DNA of 64,000 nucleotides from Pilaira anomala. Lineage: Eukaryota > Mucoromycota > Mucoromycetes > Mucorales > Mucoraceae. The position numbers and the translations under genes were made by a program. The notes under the pieces were generated by a model, which was given only the letters and a program-made list of their open reading frames with translations, was not told where the DNA came from and did not search any database. Location: contig JAIXMQ010000003.1 of the NCBI GenBank assembly GCA_025716855.1, positions 480,001 to 544,000 of the forward strand, in the 5' to 3' direction. Below are positions 12,196-23,479 of this stretch, one piece after another; positions within the stretch are counted from its first letter, which is position 1, and the number at the start of each line of letters is the position of its first letter.

Positions 12196-12492
12196 ATAGT
12201 TTTTTTTTTTTAAAAAAAAAAGAGACGTGTTTGTATAATAAAGTAAAAAATTTTGCATTTTTTTTTTTTTTTTTACGCCCCTTTTTTTTTTTTTTTGCCC
12301 GGAGATGAATCCTCATTTAGTATTTTCAATACTATTTATTTATTTTCAGTACAACAGTTACACTGAATCCAAATAAACTTCTTTGTACAATAGGTAACAA
12401 AATAATAAAAAAAAAGAATATAAAGACTAGTTTTTTTTTTTTTTTTTTTTTTTTTTTAGTTTCTTTTTCTTTTTTCAATATAAATAAAAAAT

Positions 12493-15281
12493 ATGACATT
12501 TTTTGAAAACTTGGCAGAGAAAGTAAATAATCTTTTTACCACAGACTGTAAACCTGCTGCAGAAGGGAAAGACGATGATGATGATTTCCTCGAAAAGCAG
12601 TTGGCAGATGAAACCCATCGTTTTGATTCTTTTGCTGCTGTAAGACATGATGCTCAAGTAAAGTATTACATTGATGGTCAAAATTACTGTTGGTAAGTTT
12701 ATATATTTTTCGCGTTTTTTTTCGGGAAAAATAAAAAAAAAAATTTTTTTTTGATAACCTTAAAAAAGGGCTGTTTCCGAAGCAATTGAAGCTGCAACAG
12801 AATGTATTTATATTGAAGATTGGTGGTTGGTAAGTTTTGTTTATTTTGATTTTCATATTACAAAAAAATTAATAATAATTTATTTTAATATGTTAGACTC
12901 CTGAATTGGTATTTATTATGTGTGTATACATAAATGACATGGAAACTAAACCAAATAAATTTCTTTCTAGTATTTGCGTAGACCTCCTTCCAAGTATCCC
13001 GAGTATCGTCTTGATGCTCAGTTAAAGAGAAAGGCAGATCAAGGTGTAAAGATTTATGTAGTTGTCTATAAGGAAGTCGAGATGGCTTTAACTTTAGATA
13101 GTCGTCATACAAAAGATAGTCTTCAAGCCTTAAGTGAAAACATCATTGGTAAAAAAAAATTTATATTATTACAAGATAAAATAACTAAAAAAAAATGGTT
13201 TAATTTAGTCTTGAGACATCCTGATCATTTTATCGGTGGTACCTTCTTCTGGTCTCATCATGAAAAGTTCGTTGTGATTGATAATCAAATTGCTTTCCTT
13301 GGTGGTATTGATTTATGCTTTGGGTAAGTTTTTTTTTTTTCGTGTTAATAGGCTAAAACTAACATCAAAAAAAAAAAAAAGTCGTTGGGATACACACGGT
13401 CATCCTTTAGCTGATTTCAGCGGAAATGACCCCGAGAGCGAACTATTCCCAGGTAAGGATTTAAAATATTATGTAAAAAAAAAAATTAACCTTTTGTCTC
13501 TAGGTCAAGATTATAGTGATGCTCGCGTCAGAGATTTTGAACATGGTAAAAAAAAAAAAGGGCAAAAGCAAAATACATAATAAACAAACATACTCACTTC
13601 TCAATATAGTCAAGAACTGGGATATGCGTCTTATCGATAAGACAGTGATTCCAAGAATGCCATGGCACGATATGTCTTTATGTGTTGTAAGTAATATGTC
13701 ACCTTGCAACACACTAAACCCTATATTAAACCTTTTTTTTTTAGATTGGTGCACCCGTTTTGGATGTTGCACGTCATTTTTGTGAAAGATGGAACTTTAT
13801 TAAACATGAAAAAGCCATGAAAAAAGATAATGTACCCTTCTTACAACCTCCTCTTGGTGGTATGGGTAGACAAGAAAGATATATGGCAGAACCCATTCCA
13901 GATGAAGAAGAACATCATGTTCAAAAGTTACGTCACATGCCTAGAGTTCATGGTGTGACAGGTACTGTCCGCGCTCAAGTGCTTCGTAGTTCCGCTGAAT
14001 GGAGTTCCGGTGTTGACCTTGAAGTAAGTCTATTTTTTTTTATTTTTTTTTTTAATTATTTACTAAGAATATTCATTTTTTAGCACTCGATTCAAAATGC
14101 ATATGTTGCTACTATTCTTCGTGCAGAACATTATATTTATATTGAAAACCAATTTTTCAGTAAGTCACACAAGATCACACACACACACACACTATAGGGG
14201 GGGGGGACTTTTTTGTATTAATTATCTTTTTTTTTTTTTTTAAGTTACCGCAACCGATAACAAGGAACAGAATGTGATCAAGAATCAAATTGGTAATGCT
14301 ATTGTTAAACGTATTGTTCGTGCTCATGAAGAACATGAGAAATTCAAGGTATTTGTCTTGATGCCTTTGATGCCTGCTTTCCCTGCTGATCTTAGTACCA
14401 AGGACGCTGCCACTGCCAGGTAAAACATATATATATATTTTTCTGTGTTGTGTATTTTACTAACCTTCTACTCTATAAAAAAAAAAAAAAAGATTGGTGA
14501 TGCATTATCAATATATCTCCATTTGTCGTGGTGAAGATAGTATTGTCGAGAAATTAAGAGCAAGTGGTATCGATCCTGATGAATACATTCGTTTCTATAG
14601 TTTAAGAAGTTATGATCGTATTAATCGTAGTCAACTTGAAAACTTGTTACTTAAAGCTGCTGGATACTCTGACAGTATTGAACAACAAATTGAAAATGCA
14701 GATGCTGAAGAAGGTGATCGTATTCAAATTGTTCGTTCAGCTGGTGACCCTGATTTCACTGAGGGTACGCGTGGTGAATTCGGTGTAGAGGAAGAAGTTG
14801 AATATGGTCGTGTAGCTGATGAAGAGGATGTAGCTCGTTATCGTAACCGTTATAATGAAGATGGTGAAGAGGTAGAAGAAGAGGAGGAAGAAGAGGGTAT
14901 TGCTTCTGATTCAATTGCTAAGAATGCCATGTTGGATGGTGATATTGAAAATGAACCTTGGGTTAATGATACTGCTGAAAGCCAACCTCGTGATGAAGAG
15001 GCTGAAAGAGAAGAAGCCAGTGATTATGTAACCGAAGAACTTTATATCCATGCCAAGCTTTTGATTGCCGACGGTAAAAAAAAAAAAAAAAATAACAATT
15101 GTATTACCATTACTAACATAAATATCTCCCTTTTAGACAAGATTGTTATTATGGGTTCTTGTAACTTGAATGATCGTTCTCAATGTGGTGATCGTGATTC
15201 AGAAATTGCTTTGTATGTTGAAGATAAAGCTACTGTTCCTTCTCAAATGGACGGCAAATATGTAAGTTTCTTGCTCATGTT

Positions 15282-15312
<31 letters not shown>

Positions 15313-15880
15313 TCTAAATGTATATAAATAGTTTGAAGCGTCTCGCTTTGCTTCTTCTTTAAGACGTAACTTGTGGAAAGAACATTTAGGTTTACTTGCT
15401 CATACAGAACCCGATGCAGTAACAGATGATATGTTACCTTTACCTACACCACAATTGGATACATTCGATAGTGAAGAAGATCAAAAGGTAATGGATCCAC
15501 TTTGTGATGAAACACTTGAGATGTGGAACATGACTGCTAAGACCAATACTGAAGCATTCCGTGAAGTATTCCATTGTGTTCCTGACGATACTGGTAAAGT
15601 AAAAAAAAAAAATTAATTTAATTTAATTTTTTTGCTGAGCCTTATTTTTCTTTTTTTAGTGACCAATTGGGAAGAGTATACCGCATTTTATCCTGATCCA
15701 AAGGAAATTGAAATTGGTCACGTATTTGATCCTGAAATGTCCGTGGATGATATTCGTGGACATTTAAGTAACATTCGTGGACACTTGGTTGAGTTCCCTT
15801 ATCGTTTCTTGGAAGGTGTTGATCTTCAAGGTGAATCAATTCCATTTATTGGTGATGATATTCAAGAGTTATATACTTAA
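12493..15880 (+). CDS. Phospholipase D with two HKD motifs
   Basis: Fifteen exons join to 824 residues. They are 12493-12692, 12769-12829, 12897-12908, 12971-13148, 13209-13323, 13382-13452, 13504-13545, 13610-13686, 13745-14023, 14084-14159, 14245-14419, 14493-15073, 15137-15261, 15332-15593 and 15660-15880. HKD motif 1 is HHEKFVVID (His168, Lys170, Asp175), followed by GGIDLC. Motif 2 is IHAKLLIAD (His615, Lys617, Asp622), followed by GSCNLNDRS. Other family landmarks are [22 protein letters not shown] and IYIENQFFI. There are no PX or PH domains, so this is a short fungal PLD of the PldA kind. An acidic insertion of roughly 80 residues lies before motif 2. The enzyme should hydrolyse phosphatidylcholine to phosphatidic acid. 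Exon 3 is only 12 nt and supplies TPEL of a conserved motif. Confidence 0.9.
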
Positions 15881-16304
15881 AAAACTAAGCATATATATAT
15901 ATATGTATTTACTCATTTTAACATAAATGACATGATTTTTTTAATTTTGAAGAAATCACCCAATTTTTTTTTTTTTTTTTTTGTATATATAAAGAGAAAG
16001 AAACTGTTTTTTTTTTCTCTCTTTTTTTTTTCTTTCTTAATTCCTTTTTCTTTTTATATTTATAAACATGTAATTGTTATTTCTTTTAAAAATGCAGTAT
16101 CAATCATTTACCCTTAATTATGAATCATCCGGGTTCGTACGGGGGAAAATGTATAACATTCCCCCCACGCGGGGGGGAGGCTTAAAAAAAAAATTGATAT
16201 ATAAAAAAAACCACGTTTTTTTTTTGTAATATATAAATAAACAACATTATTTCCAGTTTTGAAATTTCTCTTTCTTTCTATAACACTATACATTACATCA
16301 CACT
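15881..16304. other. Intergenic with overlapping GC-rich hairpins
   Basis: Sequence between the phospholipase D stop and the next small gene. It has T-rich runs and, at 16141-16177, an island of G and C runs that can form two mutually exclusive hairpins. No ORF is supported here. Confidence 0.5.
16141..16177. repeat. Overlapping inverted repeats of G and C runs
   Basis: Five G at 16141-16145 can pair with the C run at 16161-16166, with AATGT/ACATT extending the stem. The same C run can instead pair with the seven G at 16171-16177 across a four-base ACGC loop. The two stems exclude each other. Confidence 0.6.
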
Positions 16305-16676
16305 ATGACTTTTCTTAATAGCTTTCCATTTTTCTCTATTTTTTCATCACAAACCAAGCCAGCAGATCGTATTCGTAAGAGTATTGGGCCAATCTCATCC
16401 GTGATAAAACGTCAACAACCGTTTTCAACCACAAGTCATCGTGCACTTCCAAAATCATCCAACTATTATCAATACAAACAACAAGAAACATCAAATAAAG
16501 GTCCTGAAATCGTGACCGAAACTTCAATCCTAAATAACTTTCCTAGACCCAATTTATTACCTACTTTAAACTTTTCTTTATTTGGTGGTGGCTCTGGTAG
16601 TAATGAAACTAGAAGAACAACAACTGTGTGTAATAACTGTACTGGTCCTCATTCTACTGACTTTTGTCCTTGTTAA
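16305..16676 (+). CDS. Small protein with C-terminal zinc-knuckle-like motif
   Basis: A single-exon ORF of 123 residues, with ATG shortly after a TATA-like, T-rich leader and a T run after the stop. The N-terminus (MTFLNSFPFFSIFSSQ) is hydrophobic and basic, and could be a mitochondrial presequence. The middle is Ser/Gln/Asn-rich. The last 16 residues include CNNCTGPHSTDFCPC. The spacing C-x2-C-x3-H-x4-C differs from the classical zinc knuckle (C-x2-C-x4-H-x4-C) by one residue. I do not recognise the family. The codon composition and the tidy Cys/His end argue for a real gene. Confidence 0.6.
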   Translation: MTFLNSFPFFSIFSSQTKPADRIRKSIGPISSVIKRQQPFSTTSHRALPKSSNYYQYKQQETSNKGPEIVTETSILNNFPRPNLLPTLNFSLFGGGSGSNETRRTTTVCNNCTGPHSTDFCPC

Positions 16677-16991
16677 TCATTGATTCATTTCTTTTCTTTT
16701 TTTTTTTTTTTTTTGTAAATAATTCTCTATTTATCAAAAACCAATGCTAAGGTTTTTTACTTTTTTTTTTTCTTTCATTTGCACCCTATACATATTATAC
16801 AGCAGAAATAAAAAAAAAAAAGAACACACACACACACATGTTCTATAATAATACACTGATCATTTGAGAGTTTCATGTTAAATTTAGGAGTTATATATAA
16901 CGTTTATCAATTAATTTATTTTTTGCCCCTTTGTTTTTTATTACTTTTTCTCATTCCTTTTTCTTCATTACAACAACCCATTCCTTTCAAA
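16677..16991. other. Intergenic, leader of the NIPA gene
   Basis: T runs, a short CA repeat near 16825 and a pyrimidine-rich stretch before the NIPA start codon at 16992. An upstream in-frame ATG at 16875 would add a hydrophobic leader, but the family starts near LQDKYIGL, so the ATG at 16992 is preferred. Confidence 0.45.
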
Positions 16992-18315
16992 ATGCTTCAA
17001 GATAAATATATTGGCTTAACTTTAGCCATGAGTTCTAGTGTATTTATTGGTATTTCATTTATAATTACAAAAAAAGGTCTTATCAATGCAAATAAAAGAC
17101 ACGGTAAAAAAAAACATAAAATTTTATCAAAAATTCAATTTTATAATATATTCAATTTTTGTAATACAACAGGTACTTCAGCAGCTGATGGAGATCATCA
17201 TTATTTAAAAAATTGGACTTGGTGGGTAGGCATGATCACAAGTAAGGGAAAAAAAATAAATAAAATGACTCTTATTTAAGTCTTATTATTTTTTTTTTTT
17301 TACAGTGGCCGTTGGAGAAGTATTAAACTTTTCAGCATATTCATTTGCTCCTCCTATTTTAGTAACACCACTTGGTGCACTCAGTGTGATACTAGGGTAA
17401 AAAAAAAAATATATATATATACATATAACTACTGTATATTCAATTATTTATTTTAGTGCGATTTTTGCTTCCATCTTTTTAAAAGAGAAATTAGGTACAA
17501 TGGGTAAAATCGGTTGTTTATTATCAGTAGTAGGTGCATTAATTATTGTATTACATGCACCGGAAGATAAAGAAGTGACTTCAATTGATGAATTATTATT
17601 CTATGCTTTACGACCAGGTAAAAGAAAAATGGATCTCGCATCTATATACCGTAAAAGAAGCTAATAAAAAAAAAAAAAGGCTTTATGAGTTATTGTGTGA
17701 TTGTGATAGGTGTGAGTGTATTTTTGATTTACAAAGTAGTTCCAACATACGGTAAACGCAACCCATTTATCTATGTCTCGATTTGTTCTTTGGTAGGTTC
17801 AGTCTCTGTGATGTCAATCAAGGCATTTGGTATTGCACTGAAACTTACAATCTCGGGTAATAACCAATTTACTCATGCATCTACTTATATGTTTGGTCTG
17901 GTTGTTATCATCTGTATTCTTACCCAAATGAATTATTTCAATAAGGCCTTGGCTCAGTTTTCTACTAACGTGTAAAGTTTCATCCTGAGTGATACTTGTA
18001 TATATACTTATTTTTTTTTTTTACATATATAGTGTCAATCCAATTTATTTCGTTTGTTTCACAACAGCAACAATTGCTGCTTCAGCTATTTTATTTCAAG
18101 GATTAAATACGGATAATCCAGTGAATTTAGTTTCTTTGATTTGTGGATTTATTATTATCTTTGCTGGTGTTTATTTATTGGATTCAATTGCTCGTACAGA
18201 GGATGACAGGGTCAAGACTGAAGAAGATGAAGGGTTATTGAATGATAGTTTTTTACTGGAAGAAGAAGAAGAAAGTTTAGGTTTAACGGAATTATTAGAT
18301 GATGATCCACTTTGA
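16992..18315 (+). CDS. NIPA-family magnesium transporter
   Basis: Six exons (16992-17103, 17173-17241, 17306-17396, 17457-17617, 17680-17971, 18033-18315) give 335 residues. The protein starts MLQDKYIGLTLAMSSSVFIG and carries ITKKGL, WWVGM, then GEVLNFSAYSFAPPILVTPL, LGALSVI and FLKEKLG. These are hallmarks of the NIPA/DMT-fold magnesium transporters. About nine membrane helices are predicted, and the final helix (IICGFIIIFAGVYLLDS region) is followed by an acidic tail. The tail (EEDEGLL, LEEEEES, LDDDPL) is cytosolic by topology and could hold sorting signals such as EGLL, which is my inference. Expected location is plasma or endosomal membrane. Confidence 0.87.
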
Positions 18316-18778
18316 TTCCCCTTATTTAGTATTATAGATTTTTTTTTATATAGATACCTTTCACACTTTTGTAAATGAAAAAAAAAAAAAAAGCTCTTTT
18401 TAATTTATGTGTACTCCCCCTTTTACAATGTCAATTAACGTGTCAATGAAAGCTTTTAAAGTGGCTTTTCATTTTTATAATGAATCTGAAACTTTTTTAA
18501 TCAATTTCAATTGGATTAACAATTAAGAAAGAAATAGTTTTTTCACTAAATAATATATACTCACTGAATACATAATATACATACGATTCTGCACGCCATA
18601 AAAGGAGAAAGATCAAGGGTGAATGCGTTATTCTAACGTAACCCCTTAACATAATTCACTTCTGAGTGACGTGTATGCAGGTTTTAATCATAAATTTTAT
18701 TTGTTAAAAAAGTAGGAGGTGGGGGATAAGAAATAAAAAAGGGTGATATATAACTTTTTTTTTTTGACAACTATTTTT
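18316..18778. other. Intergenic between convergent genes, nothing recognised
   Basis: The 3' flanks of the NIPA gene (plus) and the Cys-tail gene (minus). A/T runs only. No ORF, RNA gene or repeat family seen. Confidence 0.5.
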
Positions 18779-19161
18779 TTAACAATTACATGTCTTTGAA
18801 CATTCACAACCTACACCTGATCCACCACCTATATAAACGAAATTAGTAAAAAAAAAAAAAAATAATAATAATAAGAAAACTTACAGCTGCATTCAGAATG
18901 ATGAGAAAAGAAGATACGTGATTGATCATCATACACAGGAGAACTATGTGATTCATGTGTAGTTTGAACAATCGAACCTGGTGCGGTATAGTAAGTAGGT
19001 GAAATACCTGTATTTGAACTCGTACTTCCACGACGTACAGGTTGTCCATCTCGGTCCGTGACAATAGAACTTAACATAGTATGACCATCTGAACTAGATG
19101 TTGCAACAATATGTGTGTTCTTCTTGGGAATATCGATTGCACTTGATTGATTGTTACTCAT
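18779..19161 (-). CDS. Small protein with metallothionein-like Cys tail
   Basis: Exon 1 (19161-18885) encodes a hydrophilic Ser/Thr-rich region of about 92 residues that ends in SHHSECS. A 56-nt intron (GTAAGT...ATAG, 18884-18829) joins exon 2 (18828-18779) in frame, giving 108 residues. The joined C-terminus reads ECSCGGGSGVGCECSKTCNC and then stops. That is six cysteines in 20 residues, arranged as two C-x-C pairs, C-x3-C and a final C-x-C. The pattern is typical of metal-thiolate clusters in short fungal metallothioneins. Exon 2 alone is 50 nt and would be missed by ORF calling. I do not recognise the N-terminal region. Metal binding is inferred from the motif and not shown. Confidence 0.65.
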
Positions 19162-20335
19162 TTTTAGTTTTTTTTTTAAAAGAGAAAAAGAAGAAAGAGA
19201 CGAAAAAAAAAAAAAAAAAAAGTGATTTTTATGCAAAAAAAAAAGTGTACTATATGTGTGTGTGTGTGTGTGAAACTGGTTTGATACTGGTGTGGTTTCT
19301 TAGTTTCTTTTTTTTTTAAAGAAATTACTAAATAAGGCATAGCTATATAATTCTTTCAAGTGTGTTGTGTCAAGGGATTTTGTTTATTGGATACCCATCT
19401 ATACAAGGTAAAGTGGGTATTGACATATTCAACTAAAGATTCCCACCACATTGCGCAACTGTTTAAAAAATAAGCTTTTTTTTTTTTCTTCAAAATTAGA
19501 ACGTCGGACTTTAAGATAATTCATGCAAAAAATATAGTTTTTTTTTGCTCGTTTTCTCTTTGTTTCACCAAAAATATACTAGTCTGTGAAGGTTTTTTTT
19601 CTTTGATGATCATGAATTCAAGGTTTTTAATAACTACAAAAAAAGAGAGATCTAAAAAAAAAAAAAAAAAGTTGAAACTTCCGACTCTAAAGTCCCGGGT
19701 AACAATTTTTAAAGAAAATGCATACTTTCTTTACGCGAAAAAAAAAAAATTTGTTATTGTTTCCCGGCTCAGCCAATCAAACGAATGAACAGTAACAGCT
19801 CGTGAGTACTCGGCATATTTTTACGTTCTTTTTTTTTTTTGAATCAAAACATCGTCTAAAAGAAAAAAAGAAAAGAAAAACTCGGTTCAATTCGTTATGA
19901 CGCGCTCAAAAGAATATTAAAATCCAAGTTATTTACAAGACCAAACCAAGACGGGTAAAAACTATTTACAAACCAACTATTGTTGTTTTGTTTCCCAGTT
20001 TTTCTTTTTCTACAGCACTCAACGTAATAGCCACCACTTATTAAAACAACAAACGTCATGGTTAAATACTTTTTGTGTGTGTGTGTGTGTGCGGAGGGGA
20101 GCTACAAAATAAATCATGCAACAACGCGTCTTTTTCTTTTCAGACTTGTTGATTTACTCCTTTGATGTGTGTGATAAATAGATCAGTCCCGTAACATGGT
20201 ACAACAGAGAAAAATAGATTTCAAATGTATCTAATGTACGCCATACTAGGTCACGTATAGACACTCAAGACGACATTTTGTCAAAGAGTGATAAAACGGT
20301 AAATGAGCAAGTTCTGATTAGAACAAAAAAAGGAG

Positions 20336-20372
<37 letters not shown>

Positions 20373-20990
20373 CATATTAGATAGACTGGCAACCCTTTTT
20401 GACATTTAGATCTTGTTCACTTAATATAGTCTGAATACTGATTTAAAATAATACTTTTTTCGAGAATTTTGACGTAAAAAAAAAAAAAAAAACGTTAGTA
20501 AAAATGCCCCTTTTTTTCACGTATTTATGATGTCAGTATATAATAGAAACAGCAGCCGTAAATGATGTCAACAAAAAAAAAAAGTCTTTTTTACTCTTTT
20601 TTTTTTTGTATGTAATATAATTCAAATCAAATGTTCTTTACAAAATAAAAAGGAGAGAGAATGATTGGTTCCAGATCCTCCTTGTCATAAAAAAAAAAAA
20701 AAAAAAAAAATTGTGTACCTGGATTTTTTTTTTTATTGTTGTACAAAAAGGTAAATGGCGACAAGTAAAGAAAAAAAAAACGAGGGGGAAAAAAAAGGGG
20801 GGGGGGAAGGGAAATGCTTTTTTCTCCTTGCTTTTAAAACTAACTAGATTTAGTAAATCAACATTAGGTTTGAATAATTATTTTTATATAAAGTATGTAA
20901 AATGTGGAATAAGAAAAAAAAAAAAAAAATTTTTTTTTATATATATATATATATACAAATAATAAAATGTTGTTAATAAAAGAAGAGATA
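19162..20990. other. Long intergenic region with simple repeats
   Basis: About 1.8 kb without a supported gene. It contains TG repeats near 19256-19272 and 20073-20090, a TA repeat at 20338-20367, several A or T runs of 15-20 and a G-rich run near 20795-20805. The small ORFs here are lysine repeats from A runs and have no protein-like content. Confidence 0.55.
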
Positions 20991-21730
20991 TTAGCATCGA
21001 GTAATGGAATCGTATTTTTCTGAAACTGATTTTTCAGAAATAAGTAATAGATTTGAAGAACAATGAAGGATGTTATTAGTATTATTAGACCTGCTGTGAT
21101 GATCAGTTGTATAATGAACAATAGGTTCATAGTCTGGTTTCTTGTATTCCACCGATTTTTTATGACTGCGAATCCAATGCCAAACTAATTGATCTCCATA
21201 ATGTTGTAACTCTTCTACTTTTACATTGAGTTGAAAGTTATTTAATTTTAAGAACTGTAATTCTAATGTATTTAGTTCTGACACAGGTAATCCACCCACC
21301 TGATATAATAACCATTAGTTTATATATTTATATATATAATATTATTATTTTTTACCTTGGCATATCGTGTGTTGGTATAAAAGACATCAGAAAAAAATTT
21401 ACTAGCAACCATGATGCCAGTGATTACAAGTCGATGAATATTAAAAGAGTCAATCCGAAGTCCAGATGAGTTTCTTGACATGCGGTCAAAATAAACCAAA
21501 AGACTTAAGAAACACTCGTTTGTACAAGGACAATATTTTAAGATACGAACAAGATAAGCTTGAATATCAATATTAGGTATCACTCGTGCGTAAAAGCAAG
21601 CATATGGAGACATATGCCGTGATGTTTGTTGAATTCGATCGTTGGTTTTAGTAATACGTTCCAACAAGTGTGTCACAATCTTTATTGTATCTGATGTAGG
21701 AAACTGAACCAGGTCATAATGATGAGTCAT
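20991..21730 (-). CDS. PHO80-type (Pho85) cyclin
   Basis: Two exons (21730-21356, 21299-20991) with a 56-nt intron give 227 residues. The cyclin box carries PNIDIQAYLVRILKYCPCTN, LVYFDRM and IHRLVITGIMVASKFF. It continues with YAKVGGLPVSELNTLELQFL, LNNFQLNV and a C-terminal Ser/Asn tail. ASKF(F)xD and GG(L/I)xxxELNxLE are signatures of Pcl/Pho80 cyclins. These activate the Pho85/CDK5-type kinase in phosphate sensing or polarity. The split after YAK is the usual place for an intron in fungal Pcl genes. Which of several Pcl subgroups it belongs to cannot be told from the window. Confidence 0.85.
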
Positions 21731-21810
21731 TTTTTTTTTATTTATTTTTATTTTATTTTAATAATAAAGAGTAGAGTATATAAAGTATAAAGTTGTATAA
21801 AATGTAAAGA

Positions 21811-21866
21811 AAGAAAAAGAGAGAAAAAGAGAGAAAAAGAGAGAAAAAGAGAAAAAAAGAGGGAAA
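21811..21866. repeat. GAGAAAAA tandem repeat
   Basis: Imperfect tandem units of gagaaaaa (and variants) just upstream of the cyclin start codon, followed by a T run near 21885-21906. The purine-rich strand is the plus strand. Confidence 0.7.
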
Positions 21867-21935
21867 AAAATTGATTTTTGACTATTTTTTTTTTTTTTTT
21901 TTTTTTAAATCCGATTTGTTCCGGTGGCCCTTTTA

Positions 21936-23247
21936 TTATAACTTTGCACGGAAATAATCACCTATTTTAATCAAAAATTTAATAATCATTTTAAATAATA
22001 ATAATAAAGAGAACTTCTTACCTAATGCTACCATCACAAGTGTTTGCCTAAAATAATAAAAAAAAAAATATTAAGATATCAAAAATAGAGTTAAAATTTA
22101 CAAAAAAAAAAATTAAAATATTACCAAATTCCTAAACCAATACGAGGAACTAAACCACGATAGAAACCAACAATACCATTATTCGAATAAATATACTTTG
22201 TAGTAGTCCATAATCCCATCTTTTCAGGACGACCTACAGTCTTTAATTGACTTTGCATCTCAACTCGAATAACTTCCAAGGGTTGGTTCCAACAAGAAAG
22301 TGCACCTGCAATAATCGATGCTGAAGCTTTATCAATGACATCAGCAGCACCGTGTTCACCATGTCTCTTCTTAACAATCGCATCCTGTGCAAATCTTGCA
22401 ATACCAAATCTGGACGCCCAGTTGGTACATTGACGAAGTGCTACTGCATTCACTCCTTTGTTAATACCTGCAATACCCTCCTTCTTGAAAATATCGCCTG
22501 CAATCTTGAATGTAGATTCATTACCAGCTATTTATTATTATTTTTTTTTAGGATTTGCGAAATGTTTATTTTCTTTTTTTTTTTTCGTACCTGATTTTTG
22601 TCTCGTGACTTCAACTGTCTTCATAAATGTACAGAAACCCATTGTACTATAAGCTTGTGCGATACCACCGCCCATACCTAAAAAAAAAAAAAAAAAATGT
22701 ATATAAGAATATAATATTTTAAATGTAAACTAAATATAAAAATACTTTACCACCGGCAATACCAGACTATTACATTTAAAAAAAAAAAAGAAAAAGAAAA
22801 GGTTATTTTAAACCGTTATTTTAAACCGAAAAAAAAAAAACTTACCAAAAATGGGGAAGCACCAGCAGCAGCAGCTCTATACTCTATTTCAGAGGCAGTA
22901 AAAAGGAGTACAGCACCTTTTGTACTGGCTTCAATCCAAGCCCAAGGAATTAAACCTTGATAGAACCCAAAGATACCACCACGAGAATAAATTGCCTTTA
23001 ATCCATCGGCCATCGATTGACCTCGGTTAGCTGCCATTTGTGTCTTCATCACCTCGAAAGGTTGACCCAAAGTAGAGGTCTCAAACATATTTAAACCTAA
23101 ATTCACACGCGTTAAAAACTTATTTTACCCTTAAATTTTTTTTTTTTTTTTTTTTACTGTACCTGCACCAAGTAAAAGAGTTTGATATGAAATAGGTTTC
23201 TTTTCAAGAACTGGGACATTGGTTTTTGTTAAAGGTGAAGTAGACAT
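21936..23247 (-). CDS. YHM2: YHM2-type mitochondrial citrate/oxoglutarate carrier
   Basis: Seven exons (23247-23163, 23096-22846, 22766-22751, 22677-22591, 22527-22125, 22047-22022, 21961-21936) give 297 residues. The mitochondrial-carrier repeats are recognisable: [83 protein letters not shown] and [14 protein letters not shown]. All agree with yeast Yhm2, which exchanges citrate for oxoglutarate across the inner membrane and also binds mtDNA. The start [14 protein letters not shown] matches the family N-terminus. Exon 3 is 16 nt and supplies SGIAG in the loop before GGGIAQAY. The two last exons are 26 nt each. The end DYFRAKL is about 15 residues shorter than in yeast. Confidence 0.9.
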
Positions 23248-23479
23248 GATAAATTATTGTTTTTTTTTTTTTTTGTATAAAAAGATAAAAAAAAGGTTAA
23301 AGAAGTGTACAATCAAGCAAAAAAAAAAAATGCCCTTTTTTATACAAGTTTATTTAAATTTCATCCCGACAATAAAAAAAAACTTCCTTTCTCTCTCTCT
23401 CTCCCCTCCCCCCATCCCCCCACCCTTCCTCCTCTTTCATGTGTCAAAAAAAAGCACTGTTTATTCTTCTCACACAGTA

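Noticed and set aside
19603..20962. Lysine-rich ORFs
   Set aside because: They are translations of A runs and other simple sequence.
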